Source: an uncultured Nitrospira sp.
GTDB lineage: Bacteria; Nitrospirota; Nitrospiria; Nitrospirales; Nitrospiraceae
Assembly (NCBI GenBank): GCA_902500775.1
Contig: CABVRZ010000004.1
Span: 1 to 64,000, forward strand
Reading direction: 5' to 3'
Length of the DNA stretch: 64,000 nt
Below the pieces are notes generated by a model. The model was given only the letters and a program-made list of their open reading frames with translations. It was not told the DNA's origin and ran no database searches. This document shows, piece by piece, positions 51,865 to 60,329 of this stretch. Within the stretch, counting starts at the first letter, position 1. Every line of letters begins with the position of its first letter. A program made the position numbers and the translations under genes.

Positions 51865-52722
51865 ATGAAGGTTCTGGCGGCAACTGATGGATCGAAGTAT
51901 GGCCGATGGGCGATGGAATGGTTGGCGGAGATGCCGTTCGCGGTGCAGCCAGTCGTTCGTGTGCTGCATGTCGTCGATGTGGCGAGCCTTCGGGCTCCCT
52001 TCATGATCCAACCGGTGATTGTCGGGACGGAACGGTATATTCAGTCCGAAGTGAAGCGAATGGAGGCAGCGGCAAAGTCTACGAAAAAGGAGTCGGAAGG
52101 CTTGTTGTCGACGCTGGGCTTGCGTGGAACCGTGACGACCGACCACGGCGCCGTGGCAGCCACGATCATGAAGCACGCGCAACGTGGGATTGATCTCTTG
52201 TCGATCGGGTCCCGAGGGTTGGATGCCTTGGATCGATTCATGCTGGGCAGTATCTCGAACCATGCCATCCACCATGCCTCTTGTTCCGTTCTGGTGGTGA
52301 AAGAATCCCCTCGGCCAGTCCGGCATCTGATTCTGGCGATCGATGGGTCGGTTGCCTCGGATAAGGCAGTCAAGTTTCTTCTCCGCACGTTCAATCCGAC
52401 TCCCGACGGTCCGGACCGCGAACCGGTTCTTGTGACCGTGGTACACGCCATGCCTTTTTTGAAGTATCCGGAAGTGAAAGAAGCTGGGAAGGGTCTGGTG
52501 CAACGCTATGGAGATAAGCTCGCGAAATCAGGCTTCCAGATACGTGAAGCCGTGAGGCTTGGGAAGCCGGCCGATGAGATTCTGACGGTGGCCAAGAAAA
52601 ACAAGGCAGACCTGATCGTGACCGGAGCGAAGGGGTTGGGCGCGATCGGTCGGGTCCTACTCGGCAGCGTATCCACTCGTGTGGTGCAACATGCTCACTG
52701 TAGCGTACTCGTCGTCCGCTAA
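51865..52722 (+). CDS. Universal stress protein, tandem UspA domains
   Basis: The 285-residue protein has two Usp domains: MKVLAATDGSKYGRWAMEW at the start, loop LLSIGSRGLDALDRFMLGS in the middle, a second start LILAIDGSVASDKAVKFLL and the loop LIVTGAKGLGAIGRVLLGS. ATG 51865 follows AAAGGA. It is the fourth Usp gene within 8 kb and lies 41 bp after PFK, so the two are probably co-transcribed. Confidence 0.88.
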   Translation: MKVLAATDGSKYGRWAMEWLAEMPFAVQPVVRVLHVVDVASLRAPFMIQPVIVGTERYIQSEVKRMEAAAKSTKKESEGLLSTLGLRGTVTTDHGAVAATIMKHAQRGIDLLSIGSRGLDALDRFMLGSISNHAIHHASCSVLVVKESPRPVRHLILAIDGSVASDKAVKFLLRTFNPTPDGPDREPVLVTVVHAMPFLKYPEVKEAGKGLVQRYGDKLAKSGFQIREAVRLGKPADEILTVAKKNKADLIVTGAKGLGAIGRVLLGSVSTRVVQHAHCSVLVVR

Positions 52723-52763
52723 AAAACAAAAGTAGGGGATGGCTTCTGGAGTGAGAAACAGGC

Positions 52764-52793
52764 TTGACGGGGAGGAAGACAGGACAATAGACT
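52764..52793 (+). promoter_or_regulatory. Sigma-70-type promoter candidate of MarR gene
   Basis: TTGACG (52764-52769) and TAGACT (52788-52793) are 18 bp apart. It lies just upstream of two direct repeats and 67 bp before the MarR start. Confidence 0.45.
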
Positions 52794-52805
52794 ACCCACC
52801 GGCTA

Positions 52806-52836
52806 ATTGCCGAACGAATAGTGCCGATTGCCGAAC
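52806..52836. promoter_or_regulatory. Direct repeats, possible MarR operator
   Basis: ATTGCCGAAC occurs at 52806-52815 and again at 52827-52836, exactly 21 bp apart (two helical turns), between the candidate promoter and the MarR gene. Such phasing suggests a protein site on one face of the DNA; autoregulation by MarR is inferred. Confidence 0.45.
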
Positions 52837-52859
52837 TAGTAGGGTGAGGAGGGGTAGTT

Positions 52860-53567
52860 ATGACAGCGGTAACGAAGATCGACCAGGACTCGCTCCCGGA
52901 TCGTTTGGTGACAGGACTTTCAAAAATCGGTTTGGCGATGAAAAGCCGCACCTGGAGGCGGAAGGGGCGACAAGGAATCGGGCCCTTGCAGATTCAGGTG
53001 CTGACGTTTCTCCGATCTCGACCGAACCATTCGGCTACCGTTTCGACGATTGCGCGAGAGCTCTCGGTCAAGTTACCCACCGCATCCGAAGTGATCAGAA
53101 CGCTGGAACAGAAACGATTTGTTCGGCGGCGACGCCGGGAAGTCGACAATCGCGTCGTGACGGTGCACTTAACGGCGCTTGGGGCCAAAGCGGGTCATGT
53201 GGAAAACCGGTGGCCGGAAATTCTGGCATCGGCCACGGAAAATCTATCGGTTCAGGAGCAGGTGTCACTGCTCGGGACGCTTGTGAAACTGATTCGCGCG
53301 CTTCAATTGCAAGGAGAGATCCCGGTCGCGCGCATGTGCGTATCCTGCGAACATTTTCAACCTGACGTCTATAAAGAATCGGATTTGCCGCACCATTGCA
53401 ATTTTTACAACGTCGCATTCGGAGACCAGGCATTTCGCCTGGATTGCCACGAGTATGTTGAAGTTTCCAAGCACGGCATAGATCAGAACCTAGATTCTAA
53501 CCAACCTGCGCAAGAGCCTCAAGTGGTGCAGATGCGAGTTGGGATGGCGGTTACATCCGGTGATTGA
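52860..53567 (+). CDS. MarR-family regulator with Cys-rich C-terminal domain
   Basis: The 235-residue protein has a winged-helix MarR domain (IGPLQIQVLTFLRSRPNHSA; TVSTIARELSVKLPTASEVI; RFVRRRRREVDNRVVTVHLT) followed by an extra domain with C-x2-C (CVSCEHF), then HHCNFYNVAFG and LDCHEYVEV. Four Cys and several His could bind a metal or Fe-S cluster and sense redox state or metals. ATG 52860 follows GAGGAGGGG. Its end overlaps a convergent gene by 17 nt. Confidence 0.85.
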   Translation: MTAVTKIDQDSLPDRLVTGLSKIGLAMKSRTWRRKGRQGIGPLQIQVLTFLRSRPNHSATVSTIARELSVKLPTASEVIRTLEQKRFVRRRRREVDNRVVTVHLTALGAKAGHVENRWPEILASATENLSVQEQVSLLGTLVKLIRALQLQGEIPVARMCVSCEHFQPDVYKESDLPHHCNFYNVAFGDQAFRLDCHEYVEVSKHGIDQNLDSNQPAQEPQVVQMRVGMAVTSGD

Positions 53568-54096
53568 GGTAGAGGGATCGGTCGGCCTCAATCTTTCCCA
53601 ATAAGTCTTCCAGCGCCAACTGCAACGCAATTTCAATTGGGCGCCGATCAGAAACCGTCACCCATCGGATCGCTGACCCTACCGCAGTCTGTTCCACGTG
53701 ATAGGTTTTGATAGGGTGTGACGCTTCACGCATCTCTGCCTCTAGGATGATCCGATAGTGATAGAGGCCTCGCCGAGAACGCAGCATCAACTTGGTTGCC
53801 ACATGAATCACAAGGTCGCTCGATTCGAGTGAGATCGAGGCGAAGGTGCCTCGATGGCGCAGGTAGTTGATGGTTCCCTGCGTCAGATCCTCATGGGGCC
53901 AGTCCAGGTGTGTGATGCCTGGTCGATGGTCTGGGCCTTCCATTACAATTGGGCTTATTACGGTCTGGAGACTACGAGGGATCGTGTTGGACGACACGCT
54001 GGGAGGCAACGGCGTCACATGAATGCGATGGACACACCCCGAGAAGACCAGACAGAGAGTCAGCAAGAATACTTTATACGATGTCGATGGTCTCAT
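53551..54096 (-). CDS. Predicted lipoprotein, unknown function
   Basis: The 181-residue precursor has a lipobox LVFSGC near residue 22 (VFLLTLCLVFSGC). The mature part has a beta-rich pattern (LVIHVATKLMLRSRRGLYHY, IILEAEMREASH) and a final helix with IALQLALEDLLGKIEAD, somewhat like the YajG or DUF4136 class of lipoproteins, but I cannot confirm that. The start at 54096 places the lipobox properly; GTG 54120 is an alternative. It lies head to tail with another lipoprotein gene. Confidence 0.65.
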   Translation of the reverse strand: MRPSTSYKVFLLTLCLVFSGCVHRIHVTPLPPSVSSNTIPRSLQTVISPIVMEGPDHRPGITHLDWPHEDLTQGTINYLRHRGTFASISLESSDLVIHVATKLMLRSRRGLYHYRIILEAEMREASHPIKTYHVEQTAVGSAIRWVTVSDRRPIEIALQLALEDLLGKIEADRSLYLNHRM

Positions 54097-54140
54097 GGCT
54101 GAGGGAACCGCCATCCGCACGGATGTTCGGATCTACGTGA

Positions 54141-54644
54141 TCAACGAGTTGGATCGAGCGAAGGTGGTGAGGCGATATCCAGATCTTTGAGCGCTCGAGC
54201 CGCTTGTTCTCGGTAAGTACGTTCGGTCGGATTTGTGTACGTATCGATCACCCGTTGATAGGACGTGCGGGCTCTGTCGGGTTGTTGCTTGAGCGTGAAG
54301 TATTGTCCTAATGCAATCCAATTCTGGGCGCTTGTTTCTCGAGCCGTTTTCATCAGGGCGAACTCGCGTTCGACTTGCGTGACTCCTCCCATCTGACCGC
54401 GCTTCTTGACGGTGTCTGCCATCTGGTCGGCCATGAGTTCGATCTGTTCGTTTTCATGAACAGCCGATCCTACCCGATTGGCCTTCAAATGGCTGTAGAA
54501 CGCCTCCACGTGGTCTTTCATCACGTCGGCTCTCCGTTGATACGAGTCTTGTGCACAACCAGACATCAACAGGGCGACCAGCGAAATCACACCGACAGTT
54601 CGGTAGAGGAAGTGAGAAAGAGTAATCTTCACGAAGCGCCTCAT
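54141..54644 (-). CDS. Predicted lipoprotein with TPR-like helices
   Basis: The 167-residue precursor has the lipobox LLMSGC near residue 30. The mature part is helical: DVMKDHVEAFYSHLKANRVG, then WIALGQYFTLKQQPDRARTS and TNPTERTYREQAARALKDL, which fits a tetratricopeptide-like repeat. ATG 54644 gives a proper signal peptide. It is followed by the other lipoprotein gene 44 bp downstream on the same strand. Role unknown, perhaps envelope assembly. Confidence 0.65.
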   Translation of the reverse strand: MRRFVKITLSHFLYRTVGVISLVALLMSGCAQDSYQRRADVMKDHVEAFYSHLKANRVGSAVHENEQIELMADQMADTVKKRGQMGGVTQVEREFALMKTARETSAQNWIALGQYFTLKQQPDRARTSYQRVIDTYTNPTERTYREQAARALKDLDIASPPSLDPTR

Positions 54645-54880
54645 AGAAAGATTCTTGCTACGCCAAAAACAATGAGAGTCTATCATAACACCCAGCGGTG
54701 CACATACTCACTCGATTGGCGGGTACGGCTGGTTACTTCCTAAATAATGACGGCGGCCCAGTGAAGAGTGGAAAGCCTCTTGAACCTCTGATGATGGCTG
54801 CGCTATCTTACCCGGCAGTTTCCAAGCGACGATAATCTTCGCGGGGGAAGGGTGGGCCTTCGAACAACGAGGAGGATGAT

Positions 54881-55306
54881 ATGGGTAAGAGCTTAAAAGG
54901 AACCAAGAGTCACGACAATCTGAAGCATGCGTTTGCCGGCGAGTCACAAGCCAATCGCCGGTATCTCTACTTCGCTCGGCGGGCAGATATCGAGGGGTTT
55001 CCGGACGTTGGCGGGCTCTTCCGGGACACCTCAGAGGCGGAAACCGGCCATGCCTTCGGCCATCTTGATTTCTTGAAGGAAGTCGGAGACCCGGCGACGG
55101 GTGTGCCGATCGGCAACACCGATGCGAACCTCAAGTCCGCTATCGAGGGCGAAACGTACGAATATACGCAAATGTATCCTGGGATGGCGAAAACGGCGCG
55201 AGATGAGGGGTTTCCAGAGTTGGCTGAATGGTTTGAGACTCTCGCGAAAGCTGAGCGGTCCCATGCCAATCGCTTCCAAAAGGGACTGGATAGTTTGAAA
55301 AGCTAA
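54881..55306 (+). CDS. Rubrerythrin-like diiron protein
   Basis: The 141-residue protein has the rubrerythrin four-helix domain with Glu-x-x-His type ligands: [45 protein letters not shown] and [11 protein letters not shown]. The rubredoxin tail is missing, as in erythrin/sulerythrin types. It reduces hydrogen peroxide using electrons from a partner. The next genes (Fe-S oxidoreductase, DUF3501) are its usual neighbours. AGGAGG precedes the ATG. Confidence 0.92.
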   Translation: MGKSLKGTKSHDNLKHAFAGESQANRRYLYFARRADIEGFPDVGGLFRDTSEAETGHAFGHLDFLKEVGDPATGVPIGNTDANLKSAIEGETYEYTQMYPGMAKTARDEGFPELAEWFETLAKAERSHANRFQKGLDSLKS

Positions 55307-55328
55307 TAGCTGAGTGTCAGTGCACGAA

Positions 55329-55383
55329 CAGCGGTCAGTTTTCGACTATGCGGCGTTCGGTCGCCGGCGAAGACTGGCCGCTG
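55329..55383 (+). other. Long hairpin between rubrerythrin and Fe-S gene
   Basis: A 16-bp stem is formed by 55329-55344 and 55368-55383 (CAGCGG at the outer end, with two G-U pairs), with GGCG/CGCC pairing possible in the loop. No T-tract follows it. It ends 20 nt before the Fe-S gene ATG and could be a processing, attenuation or protein-binding element. Confidence 0.55.
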
Positions 55384-55402
55384 ATCGTTTTCGGAGAAGG
55401 AT

Positions 55403-56683
55403 ATGAAGGGTCTGAGTCTTATTGCGCCGATCGATCCCAAGCAATTGGAGAAGGAAACGCGACGAATCTACGAGGTCTGCGACGGGTGCCGACGCTGCTT
55501 TAACCTCTGTCCGTCCTTCAACACGTTGCTTGATCGTATCGACGTGTATGAAGGCGATGTCTCAAAGCTCACTCCGACGGACCATCATCAAGTGGTCGAC
55601 GAGTGCTACTACTGCAAGCTCTGTTTCAACCATTGCCCCTATACGCCTCCCCATCACTACGTTATCGATTTTCCACATTTGATGGTGGCCTGGAAAAAGC
55701 GTCTGGCTACGGAACGAGGAGTTCGATGGCGAGATCGCCTGCTTATCATGACAGATGCCATCGGCAGTCTGGGGAGCGCAACTGCCTCGATCACCAACGG
55801 GCTATTACGCAACAAGCTGGTTCGTCGTGTGCTGCAGCGGGTCGTTGGGATCCATCAAGATCGCCAGGTTCTGCATTTCTCGTCGGAGACATTTTCACGG
55901 TGGTTTGGGCGTCGGGCTATGACCGCGGCTGTTGAGCCACCGGTCAGAAAAGTGGCGCTATTTGCCAGTTGCTTGGTCAACGCACAAGTCACCGATGTGG
56001 GCAAGGCCACGGTGCAGGTGCTTGAAAAGAATGGCATCCAGGTTGTGGTGCCAGAGCAGCGCTGTTGTGGAATGCCGAACTTCGACATCGGTGACACACA
56101 GGCGATCCAACAAGCGGCTCAAAGCAATGTGGCCTCATTGTACCCATGGGTGCTCAAAGGGTACGATGTGGTAGTGCCTACTGCTAGCTGCAGCTTAATG
56201 CTGAAACGGGAATATCCGGAACTCTTTCCCAATGAGCAAACGAAGCAGGTGGCGGAGAAGACGTTTGATGTCTGCGAGTACCTTATGAAGATGAAGAAAG
56301 CAGGGGAACTCGCAACCGATTTCACTGAGAAGCCTGGGAGGATCGCCTATCAGATCCCCTGCCACATGCGGGACCAGAACATCGGGTTCAAATCGAAAGA
56401 GCTGATGGAGTGCGCTGGGGCGGAGGTTGAGGTCATTGAACAATGTTCGGGACATGATGGGTCTTGGTCTGCCAAGGTCGAATTTTTCCCGCTCTCGATG
56501 AAGATAGCCGGCAAAGCTGCACGAGCCATCGAACAGACGCAAGCGGATCTCGTTGTCTCCGACTGTCCATTGGCGGGTTTACAATTGGAGCAGGCGGGGG
56601 CCACGGCACAGATGCCTGAGAAAAGCGTGCGACATCCGATCCAGATCGTGCGGGATGCCTATGGGCTTAGGTCAGAAGCCTAA
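55403..56683 (+). CDS. Fe-S oxidoreductase, GlpC/HdrD-like (CCG domains)
   Basis: The 426-residue protein has two 4Fe-4S motifs (CDGCRRCFNLCP at residues ~28-39 and CYYCKLCFNHCP at ~69-80) and two CCG domains (RCCGMPNFDIG; IPCHMRDQN and ECSGHDGSW). It is related to the GlpC and heterodisulfide reductase D subunits. It would pass electrons to rubrerythrin from a quinol or other donor. The partner gene DUF3501 follows 53 bp later. ATG 55403 follows GGAGAAGG. Confidence 0.9.
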   Translation: MKGLSLIAPIDPKQLEKETRRIYEVCDGCRRCFNLCPSFNTLLDRIDVYEGDVSKLTPTDHHQVVDECYYCKLCFNHCPYTPPHHYVIDFPHLMVAWKKRLATERGVRWRDRLLIMTDAIGSLGSATASITNGLLRNKLVRRVLQRVVGIHQDRQVLHFSSETFSRWFGRRAMTAAVEPPVRKVALFASCLVNAQVTDVGKATVQVLEKNGIQVVVPEQRCCGMPNFDIGDTQAIQQAAQSNVASLYPWVLKGYDVVVPTASCSLMLKREYPELFPNEQTKQVAEKTFDVCEYLMKMKKAGELATDFTEKPGRIAYQIPCHMRDQNIGFKSKELMECAGAEVEVIEQCSGHDGSWSAKVEFFPLSMKIAGKAARAIEQTQADLVVSDCPLAGLQLEQAGATAQMPEKSVRHPIQIVRDAYGLRSEA

Positions 56684-56736
56684 TGAGCGACGAGAGTACG
56701 ATGATCTGGAATGGGTGAAGAAAAGCGAGAGTATCT

Positions 56737-57318
56737 ATGCAGGCCCTAACAGTAGCAGACCTTATTGCGTGCGAAGAATACGAACGGCAGCGTGAAGCCT
56801 TTCGGGCGAACATTATTGCCCTGAAACAGCGGCGACGTATTTCAGTCGGCCCGTGGATAACCCTGGTGTTTGAGAATCGGCGCACGTTGCAATTCCAGAT
56901 TCAGGAAATGATTCGAGTGGAGCGAATTTTCGACCCGGCGAGGGTCCAGGACGAGCTGGACGTGTACAATGCCATCCTCCCGGCACCCGGTGAATTGAGC
57001 GCGACGCTCTTGATCGAAATTACCGACGAAGTGAACATTAAAGAACGACTCGATGAGTTTATGGGGTTGGACCATGGCGAGAAGGTGGCCATTGTGGCCG
57101 ATGAAGAAGAGGCCTTCGGTGAGTTCGAAGGCGGCCATAGTCACGAAACGAAGATCAGCGCGGTGCACTTTGTGCGATTTCGCCCCAGCGCCTCGATGCG
57201 GGCGGCCTTTGCGAATCTCACCAAGTCTGTTACGATTCGTATCGGCCACGGTGCCTATCGTGAGGAAGTGCCAGTGTCAGGCAGCATGAGAGAAGAATGG
57301 CTTTCAGACTTGAAGTGA
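56737..57318 (+). CDS. DUF3501 protein
   Basis: The 193-residue soluble protein belongs to DUF3501, which regularly follows rubrerythrin and a GlpC-like Fe-S protein. Visible stretches are RRRISVGPWITLVFENRRTL, QIQEMIRVERIFD, LPAPGELSATLLIEITDEV and VHFVRFRPSASMRAAF. Its role is not established; it may complete a peroxide-reducing complex. The starting ATG at 56737 lies within GAGAGTATCTATG. Confidence 0.9.
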   Translation: MQALTVADLIACEEYERQREAFRANIIALKQRRRISVGPWITLVFENRRTLQFQIQEMIRVERIFDPARVQDELDVYNAILPAPGELSATLLIEITDEVNIKERLDEFMGLDHGEKVAIVADEEEAFGEFEGGHSHETKISAVHFVRFRPSASMRAAFANLTKSVTIRIGHGAYREEVPVSGSMREEWLSDLK

Positions 57319-57375
57319 CATGGTGAATTTGTGACAAAGCCGTCCTTCCGTTCCGCAACGCAGCACTGAAAAACT

Positions 57376-58128
57376 ATGCCTCCTGTATTACTGACTAAAC
57401 GAATCGAGTTCGCTGCCTCCCACCGCTACATCCGACCGGAATGGGATGAGGCAAAAAATCGTGCGATGTTTGGCCGGTGTTATAACCCTCCTGCGCACGG
57501 ACATAACTATCTACTGGAGCTGACCGTCTCAGGGAAGATTGACCCAACAAACGGCATGGTAGTCAATTTGTTCGACCTCAAGCGGGTGCTGTTGGAGGTT
57601 ATCGAGGAATTTGATCACAAGAATCTCAATCTCGACATGCCCTATTTCAAGGATCAGATCCCAACCTCGGAAAATTTTTCCCACGTATTGTGGGAGAAGC
57701 TGGCCGTTCAACGGGATATCGGTGCGCTCCATACCCTTCGGCTCTGTGAGGATGAAGATCTCTATGCCGAGGTGACCGGTGGAGACAGTCCGAACAGCGC
57801 CACGATTACGAAGCGATATTCCTTTAATGCTGTCCAACCTGGCCATCAAGGACGGGAGTGGGATTGCTTCGTGTCCGTTCGGGGCATGATTGATCGCATG
57901 ACTGGCATGGTTACCGATATTGGGGCGTTGGATCAATTGATTCAGGAGAGGGTCATCGCAAAATTCGACCACAAAGACCTATCGACGGCACTGAGTCGTC
58001 GGTTCGTCACCGGTGAAGTGTTGGCTCAAGATATCTGGCAGGAACTCGTTCAGCGTATTACCCAAGGTACCTTGACCAACATTCGATTGGTCCCCTCCCG
58101 TGATCTAACTTACGAAGTGTCGGCTTAA
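57376..58128 (+). CDS. Double-domain 6-pyruvoyl-tetrahydropterin synthase/QueD-like protein
   Basis: The 250-residue protein has a PTPS domain with zinc ligands ASH (~17) and HGHNY (~39), catalytic GRCYNPPAHGH, and EFDHKNLN, followed by a second half (RGMIDRMTGMVTDIGALDQLI, IAKFDHKDLS, LVPSRDLTYEVSA) that looks like a diverged second copy lacking the zinc His cluster. One polypeptide could thus form a pseudo-hexamer of six barrels. It makes 6-carboxy- or 6-pyruvoyl-tetrahydropterin for queuosine or pterin synthesis. Confidence 0.82.
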   Translation: MPPVLLTKRIEFAASHRYIRPEWDEAKNRAMFGRCYNPPAHGHNYLLELTVSGKIDPTNGMVVNLFDLKRVLLEVIEEFDHKNLNLDMPYFKDQIPTSENFSHVLWEKLAVQRDIGALHTLRLCEDEDLYAEVTGGDSPNSATITKRYSFNAVQPGHQGREWDCFVSVRGMIDRMTGMVTDIGALDQLIQERVIAKFDHKDLSTALSRRFVTGEVLAQDIWQELVQRITQGTLTNIRLVPSRDLTYEVSA

Positions 58129-58300
58129 TCCCTTCCGAAGTTTCGCCGTCCCATCAGGATTCTGAGAGACAGGGCTCTTCACTCAATAATCCAAACGAGC
58201 GCATGAAAAGAGCCAAGACTCCTTGTGCCAGAGAGCTGTGAGGGGAGCGCTTTAACGAACAAAATCAGAACGGCTGATATCAGCGAGCTAGTTGTGCGGT

Positions 58301-58714
58301 TCAGCTCTTGCCTTTGAGCGGCGTAAAACGGGCGGCGTGGGCATCCCGTCCGGGCAATTTGAGAAAGACGATGATTCCGGTTTCCGGGTTTAGTGTAAAC
58401 GTCCCGGTTCCTTTCAGCTGGTTCTCACCAGTTGGTATCAGCTCCACCTGCGTGGTGGCATTCTCAAATCCTTGCTGAATCGTAGCCTTGGCCTTTGCGC
58501 CTTCAGTGGGAATCGGTTTGTCCGAATGATCGGTTACATACAGTAAGAGGTCACCATCTTTAGCCACCAGTTCGAGATGATACGGCCCTGCGGCCAACGA
58601 CTGTCCACCGTGAAGAGACTTCACCGGTTCGGCGTGTTTAGCCGAGTGGGCACCGACGTGACCGGACGCCAGCAGCGTGATGCACAGCACGAAACTCCCA
58701 AGCAGATGTCTCAC
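58301..58714 (-). CDS. Secreted paralogue A of unknown function
   Basis: The 137-residue precursor has a signal peptide (LLGSFVLCITLLASGHVGAHS), then LHGGQSLAAGPYHLELVAKDG, LLLYVTDHSDKPIPTEGAKA and FTLNPETGIIVFLKLPGRDA. It matches paralogue B at 58771 along the whole length. The HGG..GPYHLEL block resembles small periplasmic proteins seen beside metal RND efflux genes; metal binding is inferred. Both lie in a minus-strand pair. Confidence 0.75.
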   Translation of the reverse strand: MRHLLGSFVLCITLLASGHVGAHSAKHAEPVKSLHGGQSLAAGPYHLELVAKDGDLLLYVTDHSDKPIPTEGAKAKATIQQGFENATTQVELIPTGENQLKGTGTFTLNPETGIIVFLKLPGRDAHAARFTPLKGKS

Positions 58715-58770
58715 GATCGGTTCTCCTTACAGCTCAAGCCGGGTATCCATCAGTTGAATCACATCAACTC

Positions 58771-59250
58771 TCAATGTTTCGGTGAGTGGTGATGATGGTG
58801 CGGGCCTGCATCATCTGAATGGGAGTGTGCTTTCTCTCCCTCTTCACCCTTCGGCTTCAAGGGGATGAACCGAGCGGCGTAGCCGTCTTGATTCGGCAGC
58901 TTCATAAACACGATGACCACGGTGCTTGGTGTCAGTGAGAAGGTGCCGGTTCCCTTGAGGACGTTGCCTCCGACTGGGTGGAGATGCACCTGTATCCGGT
59001 TTAATCCCGTTTCAACCGTTGCTTTCGCCAATCCCCCATCTACCCCGATGGTATTGTCGGCATGGTCCGTGACATAGACCGTCAGTTCCCCATCCTTGGC
59101 CAACAGTTCCATATGATACGGCCCGGTCATCCGCAACTGTCCACCGTGCGGTGCTTGAACGGACTCGAAATACTCGTCAGTATGAGCGCCAGCCGGCACG
59201 GTGAGAGCCAGGCTCATGACAAACAGCAGACCAAGGATCATCGTCTTCAT
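58771..59250 (-). CDS. Secreted paralogue B with His-rich tail
   Basis: The 159-residue precursor has a signal peptide (MILGLLFVMSLALTVPAGAH), the same HGGQLRMTGPYHMELLAKDG block as paralogue A, and an added C-terminal tail rich in His (AHSHSDDAGPHHHHHSPKH). The tail is likely to bind Ni, Zn, Cu or Co. It lies 56 bp upstream of paralogue A on the same strand. Function unknown beyond probable metal binding in the periplasm. Confidence 0.78.
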   Translation of the reverse strand: MKTMILGLLFVMSLALTVPAGAHTDEYFESVQAPHGGQLRMTGPYHMELLAKDGELTVYVTDHADNTIGVDGGLAKATVETGLNRIQVHLHPVGGNVLKGTGTFSLTPSTVVIVFMKLPNQDGYAARFIPLKPKGEEGEKAHSHSDDAGPHHHHHSPKH

Positions 59251-59284
59251 ACCTTGCTCGTCTCCTCCCGAATCAGCCGCAGGG

Positions 59285-59614
59285 CTACTTGAGTAAGTAG
59301 TCGGATATGAGTGCGGCGAGTTCGGCCGGCTCGACGACTCCTTCGCGTGTCAGTAATAATTTACCATGCGCGAAGAAATGAGTGGTGGGGTACGTTTCAA
59401 AGGTGTGGAGTTTTTTGATTTCGCGACAGCGTCCCGGTACATGCATCTTGGCTTTGCCAATCTTGATGGTTGGGAACTTCGCTGCGGTCGCTTCCAGAAT
59501 AGGATCGTAGGCCTTGCAGGGCTCACAGGTGGCCAGGCCATAGGCGACCACCGCACCGGCACTGTCGGTGAATTCTTTGTAGTTCGCGTCGCTGATGTCG
59601 AGAACGGTACTCAT
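59285..59614 (-). CDS. Thioredoxin-fold protein (CEPC)
   Basis: The 109-residue protein has a thioredoxin fold with the active-site motif ATCEPCKAYDP (C-x2-C) and a cis-Pro region (TFETYPTTHFFAHGK). No signal peptide is seen, so it is cytoplasmic. ATG 59614 starts MSTVLDISDANYKEF. It lies 81 bp after a peroxiredoxin on the same strand and may reduce it. Confidence 0.88.
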   Translation of the reverse strand: MSTVLDISDANYKEFTDSAGAVVAYGLATCEPCKAYDPILEATAAKFPTIKIGKAKMHVPGRCREIKKLHTFETYPTTHFFAHGKLLLTREGVVEPAELAALISDYLLK

Positions 59615-59694
59615 AGGTCGTGTTGAGTGTCGAGTACTGAGTGCTGAGTCATCCGATTGCTCGGCCCTCAGCACCCAGTACTCAGGACTGTTGG

Positions 59695-60165
59695 TTAGCC
59701 GAGTTTCGCGAGCGCATCAAGGATCTCTTTGTCCTCGCGGGCAGTCTTGATTTCCTGTACCTTCGCATAGGCGACCTTTCCGTTCTTATCCACGATGACG
59801 GTCGCGCGCTTGGAACAGTTCAAGGGCTCAAAATAAAGACCATACGACTTGGCCGTTGTCCGATGGACATCGGACAAGAGGCGATGCTTCAGGTCTAATG
59901 AATCCGCCCAGGCCTTGTGTGAGAAGAAGCTGTCGCAGCTGACGCCGAACAATTCCGCGTTGGCCGACTGGAACTTCGGGAAGTCGTCAGTTAAGCACTT
60001 GTTTTCACCCTGGCAAACCGGACTCCAATCCAGCGGATAGAAGCACAAGACGACGTTCTTCTTGCCCTTATAGTCGCTCAGCTTCACGTCCTTCTGGTCT
60101 TGATCCTTCAGGTTGAAATCCGGTGCTGTATCGCCCACTTTGATTTCCGGTGCCACGTCACTCAT
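59695..60165 (-). CDS. Peroxiredoxin (AhpC/TSA family)
   Basis: The 156-residue protein has [20 protein letters not shown] and [16 protein letters not shown], with the peroxidatic Cys in SPVC, and [14 protein letters not shown] with a possible resolving Cys. It reduces peroxides with thioredoxin. GGAGG 7 nt before ATG 60165 fixes the start. The following thioredoxin gene is a likely electron donor. Confidence 0.92.
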   Translation of the reverse strand: MSDVAPEIKVGDTAPDFNLKDQDQKDVKLSDYKGKKNVVLCFYPLDWSPVCQGENKCLTDDFPKFQSANAELFGVSCDSFFSHKAWADSLDLKHRLLSDVHRTTAKSYGLYFEPLNCSKRATVIVDKNGKVAYAKVQEIKTAREDKEILDALAKLG

Positions 60166-60329
60166 CGCAAACCTCCTTATTAGAACATCTGTATGGATGA
60201 TGGCTGTACTGAGGTCTTGGATAGGTAGGACCCCACTCGAACCATAAACTTTGTAACCTGTGTTTTGAAGGGAAGTCAACGGGCCGATAGGCCTAATGGC
60301 TGGGTGTATGGGCGATGAGAACGGTGAAT

